Assembly (NCBI RefSeq): GCF_034424525.1
Contig: NZ_CP139979.1
Location: 4,983,501 to 5,047,500, forward strand
Source of the DNA: Sphingobium yanoikuyae
GTDB taxonomy: Bacteria > Pseudomonadota > Alphaproteobacteria > Sphingomonadales > Sphingomonadaceae
DNA length: 64,000 nt
Direction of reading: 5' to 3'
The translations under genes were made by a program, and so were the position numbers. Below are positions 7,258-15,652 of this stretch, in pieces. Position 1 is the first letter of the stretch. The number at the start of each line of letters is the position of its first letter. Below the pieces are notes generated by a model that was not told the origin of the DNA, did no database searches, and saw only the letters and a program-made list of their open reading frames with translations.

Positions 7258-8949
7258 TCAGCCTGCGGCTCTGCGCGGTGAGGGCGCGCAATTGGCGTCG
7301 GGGGGTGAGCAGTGGTGCCGCGCTTTGCGGATGCCGGCCTGTAGGTGGTGTGGGCGGAACGGCTTGCCGATGCGGACCACATTGCCCGGCAGTTGTGCGA
7401 TGTCGTCGATCGCGGAGACCAGCAGGAAAGGGATGCCGGGATGCTGCGCGTCCAGCCGATTGGCAAGCAACAGGCCAGTCATGCCGGGCATGAGATGGTC
7501 CGCGACGATCAGGTCGGGAATGGTACCCGCTTCGATTTCCGCCAGGCAGGATCCGGCGTTGTCCATTTCGACGACGCGATAGCCATCCTCGCGCAGCAGG
7601 GCGGCGATGCCTTTCCGCACGAGGCCATGGTCGTCGATGACGAAGGCCAGTTTCGCATCGTTCGACGCGTGCTGTTCGTCCGATGCGGCCGGGGTCTGGG
7701 GCGCAAGCGGCAGCCAGAGGCCGATTTCCGTTCCGCTCTTCCGGTTGCTGATGATATCCAATCTTCCACCCCCATTTTCGGCCATGTCGCGTACCATCGC
7801 GAGGCCCAAACCTGTTCCCATGCCGCGCTTCTTGGTCGTGAAGAAGCGCTCGCCAGCCCTGCGTCGTGTCGTTTCGTCCATGCCGCTTCCCCGATCCCTG
7901 ACGAACAGGCGGATCCATGGGATGGGCACGGCGTTCCGCGCGGTCGTCTCATCGATCCGTTGGGCGCCGACGATCACTTCCCCGCCCGCAGGCATGGCAT
8001 CGCGGGCATTGGCGACCAGATGGAGCAGCGCCACTTCCAGCAATTGCCGCTCGGCAATCAGCTTCGGCAAATCCGGGGCGGCTTCGATGCGCAGGCTGAT
8101 CGTCGGGCCGGCGATCGTCGACAGGATCGGCTGCATCTCGTCCAGGAAGCGGGATGGTGCCAGGGCGGTCGATTGCACGGCTTCCTTGCGGGTGAAATCG
8201 AGCAGATTGCGGAGCAATGTCTGGGCGGAGGCGGTAGCGGACATCGCCATGTCGAGATGGTCGCTGACCTGCCGGTCATGCCCTGTCGACCGCGCGATCA
8301 GTTCAAGGCCGGCCATGATGGGCAACAGGAGCTTGCCAAGGTCATGGACCAGCGTGGCGGCATGTCGGCCGAGCGCTTCCATCTTATGGGAATGCAGCGA
8401 ATCCGCCGTGGCCGGCCCGGCCATGGCCTCGGCTTTGGCGGCGCTGCGTTGCGCCCCGGCTGCGCATGGCTCCGTCAAACGAGGCAGGGTGGCGGCCCCC
8501 GCGTTGGCGAAGAGTTCGAGCAAGCTGGTTTCCGCGTCGGTCGGATGGTCCGCATCATGCCAATAGACCCGGAGCATCGCCGGGGACGGTTGCGTCCCGA
8601 TCGGGAAGGAGGCCATGCTTTTCATGCCGTTGCGCATCGGGGACGGAGACGTGGCGTTCCGGGGCGCCAGGAACGCGCGCGTGCCGGCATATCCGATGGG
8701 GGAGACGGATGGTGCGGCGCCTGTCATGCCCGCTCCATGCGTGTTGGTGGCTGGCAGGCCCGCGTCTGCGGGAAAGAGGAGGACGCTATCCTTTGCGCCG
8801 ACAATGTCCTGGCATGCGCAGCGCAGCGCCGTTTCGAGATCGGCCTGGGTCGCCGCGCCGGCAACGGTGGCGAGGGCATGGACGATGTCGCTCCAGCGCA
8901 TCGAAGGGCGGCCGGTCTGCCAGAAGGATTTGGGATCAATCTCTGGCAT
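7258..8949 (-). CDS. Cytoplasmic hybrid histidine kinase with C-terminal receiver domain
   Basis: 563 residues without membrane segments. Residues ~20-160 resemble a degenerate GAF-type sensory region. A HisKA-like box centres on His202 (LVHDLGKLLLP). The ATPase domain follows, with N-box LLHLVANARDAMP, G1 DRGSGM and G2 GTGLGLAMV. Residues ~435-550 are a receiver domain: acidic pair VIDDHG, phospho-acceptor Asp in LIVADHLMPGM, and Lys in KPFRP. The start ATG lies inside the end of the EAL gene (14-base overlap), so the two are one operon. The likely role is linking a cytoplasmic signal and c-di-GMP turnover near EPS genes; the partner regulator is not visible. Confidence 0.88.
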   Translation of the reverse strand: MPEIDPKSFWQTGRPSMRWSDIVHALATVAGAATQADLETALRCACQDIVGAKDSVLLFPADAGLPATNTHGAGMTGAAPSVSPIGYAGTRAFLAPRNATSPSPMRNGMKSMASFPIGTQPSPAMLRVYWHDADHPTDAETSLLELFANAGAATLPRLTEPCAAGAQRSAAKAEAMAGPATADSLHSHKMEALGRHAATLVHDLGKLLLPIMAGLELIARSTGHDRQVSDHLDMAMSATASAQTLLRNLLDFTRKEAVQSTALAPSRFLDEMQPILSTIAGPTISLRIEAAPDLPKLIAERQLLEVALLHLVANARDAMPAGGEVIVGAQRIDETTARNAVPIPWIRLFVRDRGSGMDETTRRRAGERFFTTKKRGMGTGLGLAMVRDMAENGGGRLDIISNRKSGTEIGLWLPLAPQTPAASDEQHASNDAKLAFVIDDHGLVRKGIAALLREDGYRVVEMDNAGSCLAEIEAGTIPDLIVADHLMPGMTGLLLANRLDAQHPGIPFLLVSAIDDIAQLPGNVVRIGKPFRPHHLQAGIRKARHHCSPPDANCAPSPRRAAG

Positions 8950-10282
8950 GGTTGTCCCACTCGGTCATGCTGCCGACGCGTTCGGGGCGACCCGCGGCGG
9001 CATCGTGGCCGCTTGAATGGAGGGCGCGAAACATGTCGAGGTGCAGGATGTTGGCGGTTTGCAAGGTGCCGGGAAGGTGTGGCCCCAGGATGGGGCGGGC
9101 CAGATGATAGCCCTGCAGGCCATTGGCGCCCGCCTGGCGCGCCATGTCCGCTTGCTGCGCGGTCTCTATACCCTCCACAATGACGGTCGCCCCAAGGCTG
9201 CTGCCCAGCCGGACGAGATGCAGGAAGGTGGCAAAGGCGCCGGCCGCATCCGCGGCATGGCGTACAAAGCTGCCGTCGATCTTGATGATGTCGACGGCGA
9301 GTCGGGCGGCCTGCTCGATCGATCGCCGGCCCGTGCCGAAATCGTCCAGCGCAATGCGCACGCCCAACTGGCGGCAACCGGCGACAAATTCACAGGCCTC
9401 CTCCAGCGAGGCGAAATCGGCTGTTTCGGTGATTTCCAGCGTCAGGCGGCAGGCGACCTCGGGCCGATCCCTCAGTCTGTCGCGCAATCTGTTCCACATC
9501 GTGTGGCGGCCGAACCGGTGGAAGGAACTGGACCGGGCGGAGATGTTCACGCCCAGCCGCAGTGTCGCGTCATGTTCAAGCCGATCGACCGCGATGGCGG
9601 CCAGCCTGGCATCCATCGCGAAGGAAAGGTCGAGCCGCTCCACGGCCAGGATGGCCATTTCACATGCCGCGAACGCGCCATCGTCATCGCCGATCCGAAG
9701 CAGGCTTTCATGATAAAGCGGGGGCAATCCCTGGCCGGTGGCGGCAATCGCCTGATGGGCAAAGGCCGCCCGTCCATTGGCCAACTGGCCCAGCAATTCG
9801 GCGGCGCTTTTCATGTCCGCGCGATAGCTGGCCGCTTCGGTCCTGGCATGCGCCAGCGGACGTTGCCGATCGGCATAGTCATAGGCCTTGAGGCGCGCGA
9901 TGTCCCGCTCGCTGCGGCCGGGCATGAAGGCGATGGCGGTGATGGCCGGGATGACGAAAAACGGCCCCTTGTCCGAGTTCAGGGGCGTGGCCAGCGCCAG
10001 TGCCCGTATCTGTTCGGCGAGCATGGCCGTCCGCTTGTGTCGCGGCATCCGGCTGAGGCGCATCGTGACCTCGATAATGCCCAGAGAGCGATGCGCTTCG
10101 ATCCTTTCATGGCCAATGGTCTGGCGAACGGAAAGCAGAAGGCGTTCGAAGGCCTGCTCGCGGGCCTTGGGGCCGAAGGCGGCTTCGATCTCGGACAGGT
10201 TGGCCACGGAAATATGCACGAAGAGACAGGCCATCGGATCGCGCGGGGCGACGGCCGGGGGATCGGTCTTTGCTGGACTCAT
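8936..10282 (-). CDS. EAL-domain (c-di-GMP phosphodiesterase family) protein
   Basis: 448 residues. The chosen ATG (10282) has GAGGAGG at ideal distance; an ATG 18 bases earlier overlaps that ribosome site. The N-terminal ~190 residues look like a GGDEF domain without the GGDEF signature. The C-terminal EAL domain keeps the expected residues: a LYHESLLR signature (ESL instead of EAL), NISARS, EITET, the DDFGTG double Asp, KIDGSFV, VEGIET and QGYHLARP. It is therefore probably an active phosphodiesterase, with the Ala-to-Ser change in the signature. It is translationally coupled to the hybrid kinase and placed among EPS genes, where c-di-GMP commonly acts. Confidence 0.88.
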   Translation of the reverse strand: MSPAKTDPPAVAPRDPMACLFVHISVANLSEIEAAFGPKAREQAFERLLLSVRQTIGHERIEAHRSLGIIEVTMRLSRMPRHKRTAMLAEQIRALALATPLNSDKGPFFVIPAITAIAFMPGRSERDIARLKAYDYADRQRPLAHARTEAASYRADMKSAAELLGQLANGRAAFAHQAIAATGQGLPPLYHESLLRIGDDDGAFAACEMAILAVERLDLSFAMDARLAAIAVDRLEHDATLRLGVNISARSSSFHRFGRHTMWNRLRDRLRDRPEVACRLTLEITETADFASLEEACEFVAGCRQLGVRIALDDFGTGRRSIEQAARLAVDIIKIDGSFVRHAADAAGAFATFLHLVRLGSSLGATVIVEGIETAQQADMARQAGANGLQGYHLARPILGPHLPGTLQTANILHLDMFRALHSSGHDAAAGRPERVGSMTEWDNHARD

Positions 10283-10453
10283 GATCGCCTCCTCGATCAT
10301 CCGGAGATGAAAAGCGGAAAGGATTGGTGAATGAAAGGATTCGATTTCAATGGATGGGATATGTTTTTCGATATTGTTTGCTCAATGGCGAATTACATGA
10401 TTCGGGATGAGTTGCGATTTATTGGCGTTGATTGGATGGTGCGGATGGCTCAT

Positions 10454-11224
10454 TCAAGCTGATCCCGTCTGCAATATGCGGCGGCTTGCCTGTTCAAGCA
10501 CAAGGGCCGTGAGACGGCCGGAAGCATAGGCGCCGGTATCGATGCCGATGCGCGATGCGCCTTGCGACACCTGATCGGTGATCGTGTGCCCATGGACCAC
10601 GACCTTCTCATAATCCACATCCCGGTCTGCAAAGCCGTCCCTGATCCATCGGGTGAGGCTCGGCTCCTGTTCGAGCGGACCTTTGCCGACATCGACGCCG
10701 GCATGAACGAACAGATAGTCGCCCAGCAGGACATGCGTGCGGAGACGGTGCAGGAAGTCGCGATGCCGGGTGGGGACCGCGGCCTGCAGGAAGTCGGCAA
10801 TCTGCGCCAGCGTGGCGGCATCATATTGCGCGGGCGTCATGCCATAGCTCAGCAGCGTTTCCCGGCCGCCCATCTTGAGAAACAGCCGGACGAGGGCTGG
10901 GGCGCCGTCGATGATCCTCAACAGGATCTCCTCATGATTGCCCATGAGGAAGACATGTTCGTCGGACGCCGGCGCCATGGCACTCAGCCGGTCCAGAACC
11001 TGCCGGCTGGAGGGCCCCCGATTGACATAGTCGCCCAGGAAGATGATCCGGCATTGGCCGTCATGGCCGGTGCGATCCCGCCCGATCCGCTCAAGCAGTT
11101 CTTCGAGCAGATCGGCGCGCCCATGGATGTCGCCAATGGCGTAGACGCGCATTCCATCCGGGACGGATGCCGGCGCGCGCACGGGATCGCGCCTTTGCAG
11201 GCTGCTGGTGAAGCGTTTCAGCAT
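10454..11224 (-). CDS. Calcineurin-like metallophosphoesterase (PPP/ApaH type)
   Basis: 256 residues with all metallophosphatase motifs in order: GDIHGR (31-36), GDYVNRGP (~67-74), GNHE (~96-99) and a C-terminal VVHGHT. This spacing is that of bacterial serine/threonine phosphatases and diadenosine tetraphosphatases, so the substrate may be a phosphoprotein or a nucleotide. GDYVNRGP has Asn where GDYVDRGP is usual. It is cytoplasmic, with no signal. The start overlaps the end of the acyltransferase gene by seven bases, so both are in one transcript. Similar phosphatases accompany EPS genes in related bacteria, but a role in EPS control is inference. Confidence 0.87.
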   Translation of the reverse strand: MLKRFTSSLQRRDPVRAPASVPDGMRVYAIGDIHGRADLLEELLERIGRDRTGHDGQCRIIFLGDYVNRGPSSRQVLDRLSAMAPASDEHVFLMGNHEEILLRIIDGAPALVRLFLKMGGRETLLSYGMTPAQYDAATLAQIADFLQAAVPTRHRDFLHRLRTHVLLGDYLFVHAGVDVGKGPLEQEPSLTRWIRDGFADRDVDYEKVVVHGHTITDQVSQGASRIGIDTGAYASGRLTALVLEQASRRILQTGSA

Positions 11225-12330
11225 GGCGGCGAGTCCGCCTGGAGGATCGGCCGGATCGAACTGGCCGGGGCGGGCTGCGCATCCCTGGGGCGCCGCAGGA
11301 GCAGGCGCAGCATCGGGGCTTCGACATAGGTGTAGATGAGGATCGAGAGAAGGACCGCGCCCGCCAGGGTGGTCGCGACATAGAGATAGGCCTCCACGCC
11401 GGCCGGGATCGCGATCGCGCCGAACAGCAGGGTCACGCTGCGCAGGACGAACCGGTGGCTGAGGTAGAGGGCATAGGAACTGTCGCCCAGCAGGATCAGC
11501 GGGCGCGGCATGGCGCGATCGAGCCGGGCGGGGAGCGCCAGCGCGGCGCAGAGCATCAGGCAGGCGGGGATGCCGCCCTTGATGACGCGGGGCAGGTCGG
11601 TGTCGCCGGCCGCGACGAGCAGGCTCCCGCCCAGAAGGAACAGGCCGCAGGACAATGCCAGGCTCTGCCGGAGGCGGCCCTGTTCATATGCAAGGCCGAG
11701 GCCGATCCCCGCCACAAATTCCAGGATGATCGAATTGCCCCAGAAGCGAAGCGGGGTGAAGGTCGGCGGGAATATCGCGGTGAATGCCAGGAGCGCGCAA
11801 AAGCCGCCGATCAGCAAGGACAGGCCGCGACGGCGATCGAACCGCAGGCAAAGGCCGAAGAGGCAGTAGAAGAAGATTTCGTAGTTGAGCGTCCACCCCA
11901 GGGACAGCACCGGGGCTATCCGTCCGCCGGGCCGTTCGCTGGGGATGAAGAGATAGGAGGACAGCACGTTCCACAGGTCGAACTCGGTGGAGCGGACATG
12001 GCGGGACAGCAGCAGCAGCGTCGCCACCATCAGGCTGGTGAACAGCCAGTAGAGGGGCACGAGCCGGATGAAGCGCCGGCGCCAGAAACGCAATGGCGCG
12101 CGCTTGTCGCCCCACAGGCCGGTCGAGGTATGGAACATCACGAAACCGCTGAGGACGAAGAAGATGTCCACGCCGGCCACCAGCGGAAATTCGTTGAAGG
12201 GCATCGCCGTCCCCTTCGTGGCGTGGAATTCCAATATCCCGTGTCCCAGCATGACGCTCAGCGCGGCATAGGCACGCAGGGCCTGGAGCGCATTGATCTT
12301 CGGTCTGGTGGCGGTCGAACTATGCTGCAT
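11218..12330 (-). CDS. Acyltransferase 3 family (OafA-like) membrane acyltransferase
   Basis: 370 residues, about ten membrane segments. The start was placed at ATG 12328-12330, because the longer frame adds residues with no similarity to the family's beginning (INALQALRAYAALSVMLGHG). The N-terminal RAYAA and the LGHG histidine are typical of acyltransferase 3 proteins, as is the FVLSGFVMF block with preceding DIFF. Family role: transfer of acetyl or other acyl groups onto sugars of EPS or O-antigen at the inner membrane. It is divergent from the priming transferase and followed by the phosphatase gene. Acetylation of the EPS made by this locus is the natural guess. Confidence 0.88.
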   Translation of the reverse strand: MQHSSTATRPKINALQALRAYAALSVMLGHGILEFHATKGTAMPFNEFPLVAGVDIFFVLSGFVMFHTSTGLWGDKRAPLRFWRRRFIRLVPLYWLFTSLMVATLLLLSRHVRSTEFDLWNVLSSYLFIPSERPGGRIAPVLSLGWTLNYEIFFYCLFGLCLRFDRRRGLSLLIGGFCALLAFTAIFPPTFTPLRFWGNSIILEFVAGIGLGLAYEQGRLRQSLALSCGLFLLGGSLLVAAGDTDLPRVIKGGIPACLMLCAALALPARLDRAMPRPLILLGDSSYALYLSHRFVLRSVTLLFGAIAIPAGVEAYLYVATTLAGAVLLSILIYTYVEAPMLRLLLRRPRDAQPAPASSIRPILQADSPPC

Positions 12331-12660
12331 GTGCGTGAGCCTGATCCGTCGGTTGCGCTGCTTGATTGATTTGATGCCCTTAATTAAAGATATCGTCAAC
12401 AAATCTATATGATTCGATCGCAATTTATATAGGATTAGAATGATTCGAGTCGGTTGCTTAATTCGGATTAATTCTGGATTGCCGACTTCTATCGTTTTTC
12501 GAGGGTTTTCGACCGCTTTCGTGGCACGCGGAGAGTTCGATAAATTTCAATATGTTGCGTTTTTCCGAAGGGACTGACGGCATCCGGTTCAATTGATCCA
12601 GATCAGTCTTTTCGCGCTTGCGGCATGTTCTGACATGCCGGCTTTGCTCAGGGGGATGAG
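12331..12660. promoter_or_regulatory. Divergent AT-rich regulatory region between acyltransferase and priming transferase genes
   Basis: 330 bases with no gene. The middle (about 12360-12480) is strongly AT-rich and holds two copies of ATGATTCG (12409-12416 and 12440-12447). The same octamer occurs upstream of the EAL gene (10397-10404) and, inverted, upstream of ugd (22596-22603). It must contain promoters for both flanking genes and, by family knowledge of MucR, AT-rich sites are plausible targets. Exact promoter elements could not be assigned by eye. Confidence 0.5.
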
Positions 12661-14034
12661 ATGAACATACATGCTTCGATCGATGGAACTGCCCTTCCAT
12701 GGCGGCAGGGCAGGGCTCGTTCGAAGGCGCTTCTGCGCATGCAATTGATCCTGGCGCTGGTCGGGTCGGATATCCTCGCCCTGCTGATGGCCTGCATCGT
12801 GGCCGCCATCCTGTCGCAGGCGCAACTGGGCAGCCATTCGCCCGGCCCGATGCTGGCCCTCGCCATCCTTCCGCTATACGGGCTGAGCGGCTTTGTCTTT
12901 CGCGCCTTTTCCGGGGAGGCGCTGATCGCGCGGCTGGCTTCGGTCCGGGCGGCGATCTTCTCGGTCGCCGGCGCGACCGCGCTGCTCGTGATGGTGATGT
13001 ATGCGGTCGGCACCACCGAGCATCTTTCCCCGTTCCAGCTGGCGAGCAGCGCCGCCCTGGCGACGCTCTTCCTGATCATGAGCCGCCTGTGCCTGACGCG
13101 CTATGCGGCCCATCTGCTGGACGGCGAACTCTACAGCGCGATCCATATCAACGAGGTGGACGGTCCGCCGACGATTGCGGGCGGATTGCCGCTGGCGAAC
13201 CCGGAGGCGCTGTCGCCCGACGAATATCAGATGCTGGCCCGCTTTATCGGCCGGGCGGACCGCGTGGTGGTGCGTTGCCTGCCGGAACGGCGGGCCGACT
13301 GGGCGCATATGCTGCAGGGCATGAATGTGCATGCCGAAGTCATCGCATCGGAATTTGCCGGATCTCCGGTTCTGGCGGTCGGCGCCTACAAGGCGGACCC
13401 GACGCTGGTGATCGCGCGCGGGCCGCTCGACCTGACCGACCGGATCATCAAGCGGCTGTTCGACATCGGCTTCAGCGTCGCGGCCATCATTGCGCTGTTG
13501 CCACTTTTCTCGCTGATCGCGCTGGCCGTGAAATTGTCCAGCCCCGGCCCGGTACTGTTCCTGCAGCCCCGGATCGGGCGCCAGAACCGGGTATTCAATA
13601 TCTACAAGTTTCGCAGCATGCGGGCGCTGTCCGGCGACCTGGACGGCGCGCGATCGGCGTCGCGCGACGATGACCGCATCACGCCGGTCGGGCGCCTGTT
13701 GCGCCGGACCAGCCTGGATGAACTGCCGCAGCTCTTCAACGTGCTGCTGGGCGACATGAGCATCGTCGGGCCGCGGCCGCATGCGCTCTATTCGCGCGCG
13801 CGCAACAAGCTCTTCTGGGAGGTCGATCAGCGTTATTGGCACCGCCATGCCTGCAAGCCTGGCATTACCGGCCTGGCCCAGGTGCGCGGCCATCGTGGCG
13901 CGACGCATCGGGAGCAGGATCTGACCGATCGGCTGTTCTCGGATCTGGAATATCTCAACAAATGGTCGATCTGGTTGGACCTTGGCATCCTGCTGCGCAC
14001 CACCGCCGTGCTGGTCCACCGGAACGCATTCTAG
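12661..14034 (+). CDS. Undecaprenyl-phosphate hexose-1-phosphate transferase (priming, SpsB/GumD type)
   Basis: 457 residues, with a strong ribosome site (GGGGGATGAG). Residues ~28-150 hold several membrane helices and a following CoA-binding-like soluble region. From ~260 on is the bacterial sugar transferase domain: [41 protein letters not shown] and [10 protein letters not shown]. This is the full-length polyisoprenyl-phosphate hexosyltransferase layout of SpsB, GumD and WcaJ, which put glucose-1-phosphate (GumD, SpsB) on the lipid carrier as the first step of EPS synthesis. Glucose is the likely sugar because galU follows directly, 73 bases downstream. Confidence 0.92.
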   Translation: MNIHASIDGTALPWRQGRARSKALLRMQLILALVGSDILALLMACIVAAILSQAQLGSHSPGPMLALAILPLYGLSGFVFRAFSGEALIARLASVRAAIFSVAGATALLVMVMYAVGTTEHLSPFQLASSAALATLFLIMSRLCLTRYAAHLLDGELYSAIHINEVDGPPTIAGGLPLANPEALSPDEYQMLARFIGRADRVVVRCLPERRADWAHMLQGMNVHAEVIASEFAGSPVLAVGAYKADPTLVIARGPLDLTDRIIKRLFDIGFSVAAIIALLPLFSLIALAVKLSSPGPVLFLQPRIGRQNRVFNIYKFRSMRALSGDLDGARSASRDDDRITPVGRLLRRTSLDELPQLFNVLLGDMSIVGPRPHALYSRARNKLFWEVDQRYWHRHACKPGITGLAQVRGHRGATHREQDLTDRLFSDLEYLNKWSIWLDLGILLRTTAVLVHRNAF

Positions 14035-14107
14035 CCGCCATCGCATTCCGGACAGGCCGATATCCGGCCTTTCCATCCTGTCGCATCATGATCGAACGAA
14101 GGTGAAA

Positions 14108-14995
14108 ATGAGCATCAAGCCCATCCGCAAGGCCATATTCCCCGTCGCAGGGCTGGGAACACGTTTCCTGCCGGCGACCAAGTCGGTTCCCAAGGAATTG
14201 CTGCCGATCGTCGACCGGCCGCTCATTCAATATGCGGTCGACGAGGCGCGCGAAGCGGGGATCGAGACGATGATCTTCGTGACTGGTCGGGGCAAGGGCG
14301 CGATCGAGGATTATTTCGACATCGCCTTTGAATGCGAGACGCTGCAACGGGAGCGGGGCAAGGATCTGTCCGCGCTCGACGGCACGCGGCTGGCGCCGGG
14401 CCATGCGGTGTTCCTGCGCCAGCAGGAGCCGCTGGGCCTGGGCCATGCGATCTGGTGCGCGCGTGACGTGATCGGCGACGAGCCCTTTGCCGTGCTGCTG
14501 CCCGACGAGTTCATGCTGGGTGCGCCGGGGCGGGGCTGCATGCGCCAGATGGTCGAGGCCTATGAAGGGCTGGGCGGCAATCTTGTGTGCGTGCAGGAAA
14601 TACCGATTGAGGAAACGCCGAGCTACGGCGTCGTTGTCCCTGGGGAAAGGCAGGGGGGCATCGTGGAGGTCAAGGGGCTGGTGGAAAAGCCGAAGGCGGG
14701 CACCGCGCCATCCAACCTCATCCTGCCCGGCCGCTATATCCTCCAGCCCGAGATCATGTCGGTGCTGGCGCGGCAGGAGCGGGGCGCAGGCGGCGAGATT
14801 CAACTGACCGACGGCATGGCGGCCCTGATCGGCCAGCAGCCCTTTCATGGATCGACTTTCGAGGGCCGTCGTTTCGATTGTGGTTCCAAGGCCGGTTATG
14901 TGCAGGCCAATATTGCCGTGTCGCTGCTGCGCGATGATTTGCGCGATGCGATCCAATCCTTTGTTTCTGACCTCGTCTGTCCTGAAGTCGCTTGA
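14108..14995 (+). CDS. galU: UTP-glucose-1-phosphate uridylyltransferase
   Basis: 295 residues, the usual GalU length. ATG 14108 is preceded by GAAGGTG. The nucleotide-binding start PVAGLGTRFLPATK and the motif KELLPIVDRPLIQYAVDEA are diagnostic, as are GLGHAIWCA and GRYIL further on. The enzyme makes UDP-glucose from UTP and glucose-1-phosphate in the cytoplasm. Here it supplies the priming transferase and, through the UDP-glucose dehydrogenase at 21207-22373, UDP-glucuronate. It follows the priming transferase gene on the same strand; a weak 6-bp hairpin at 14054-14070 lies between them. Confidence 0.95.
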   Translation: MSIKPIRKAIFPVAGLGTRFLPATKSVPKELLPIVDRPLIQYAVDEAREAGIETMIFVTGRGKGAIEDYFDIAFECETLQRERGKDLSALDGTRLAPGHAVFLRQQEPLGLGHAIWCARDVIGDEPFAVLLPDEFMLGAPGRGCMRQMVEAYEGLGGNLVCVQEIPIEETPSYGVVVPGERQGGIVEVKGLVEKPKAGTAPSNLILPGRYILQPEIMSVLARQERGAGGEIQLTDGMAALIGQQPFHGSTFEGRRFDCGSKAGYVQANIAVSLLRDDLRDAIQSFVSDLVCPEVA

Positions 14996-15063
14996 TAAGG
15001 GCCTGACGGGTCATCATGGGGGAAGCAGATAATGCATGCTTCCCTACGGATAAGGTGATGAGA

Positions 15064-15633
15064 ATGAACGCCTCTGGATTTTCCAGACGGGTGGCGGATC
15101 TCGATCTATCTGCTGCCACCGATACGCAGTTGATGCAGTTGGAAGACGCATTCAGGTCGATTGCGGATTCCATAGCGACGGCGCGCAAGGTCATGAGCGA
15201 GCTGGAGGCCGGTCTGGCCCTGCGCGCGACGCAGACGGATCAGGCGCCGATGCTGGCCCTGCCGTTCGAGGAAGACCGGCAGGATGTGGAGCGGGCGATC
15301 CGCGCGCTTGTTCCGGGCAAGAATGCGGTCGAGATCGAAAGCAAGTTCCGCAAGCGCGTGCTGGACCATTTCGATATCGAAGGCTGGATCGCGGCGGGTG
15401 TCCTGTCGTGCCTGGTGCGCTTTCCCGGTCGCTTCGTGTCGCATGCCGAACTGGCGGCCGCGGCCGGCGCCCAGTCGGACAAGTCGGGCGTCATTCGCGT
15501 CTATATCTGTCAGTTGCGTGCCAGCCTGGCGCTCAAGGGCTATTCGGGCGAGGCCATCGAAACCGGGCGCGGCGCCTATCGCATCGTGCGCAGCGCTGCG
15601 TTCGAGATCATCAACGCGGTTGCCCAGGTCTGA
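15064..15633 (+). CDS. Winged-helix (OmpR/PhoB effector-like) DNA-binding protein without receiver
   Basis: 189 residues from ATG 15064, which has AAGG eight bases upstream; ATGs at 15016 and 15058 are in frame but worse placed. The N-terminal ~60 residues look coiled-coil (LMQLEDAFRSIADSIATARK). Residues ~90-185 resemble a winged helix of the OmpR C-terminal type: a helix with SHAELAAAAG, a recognition-helix stretch VIRVYICQLRASL, and a wing ending GRGAYRI. No receiver domain is present. It follows galU by 68 bases and is convergent with the polymerase gene. A local EPS regulator is plausible, but no target is evident. Confidence 0.65.
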   Translation: MNASGFSRRVADLDLSAATDTQLMQLEDAFRSIADSIATARKVMSELEAGLALRATQTDQAPMLALPFEEDRQDVERAIRALVPGKNAVEIESKFRKRVLDHFDIEGWIAAGVLSCLVRFPGRFVSHAELAAAAGAQSDKSGVIRVYICQLRASLALKGYSGEAIETGRGAYRIVRSAAFEIINAVAQV

Positions 15634-15652
15634 AGCGGCACCGGCCGCCGGA

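Noticed and set aside
7345..9183. 612-codon plus-strand open frame
   Set aside because: It runs antisense to the hybrid kinase, which has clear motifs; the antisense product is low-complexity and has no ribosome site. High GC makes such frames common.
14054..14070. Terminator between the priming transferase and galU
   Set aside because: The stem is only six base pairs and is not followed by a T-run; the genes are probably co-transcribed.
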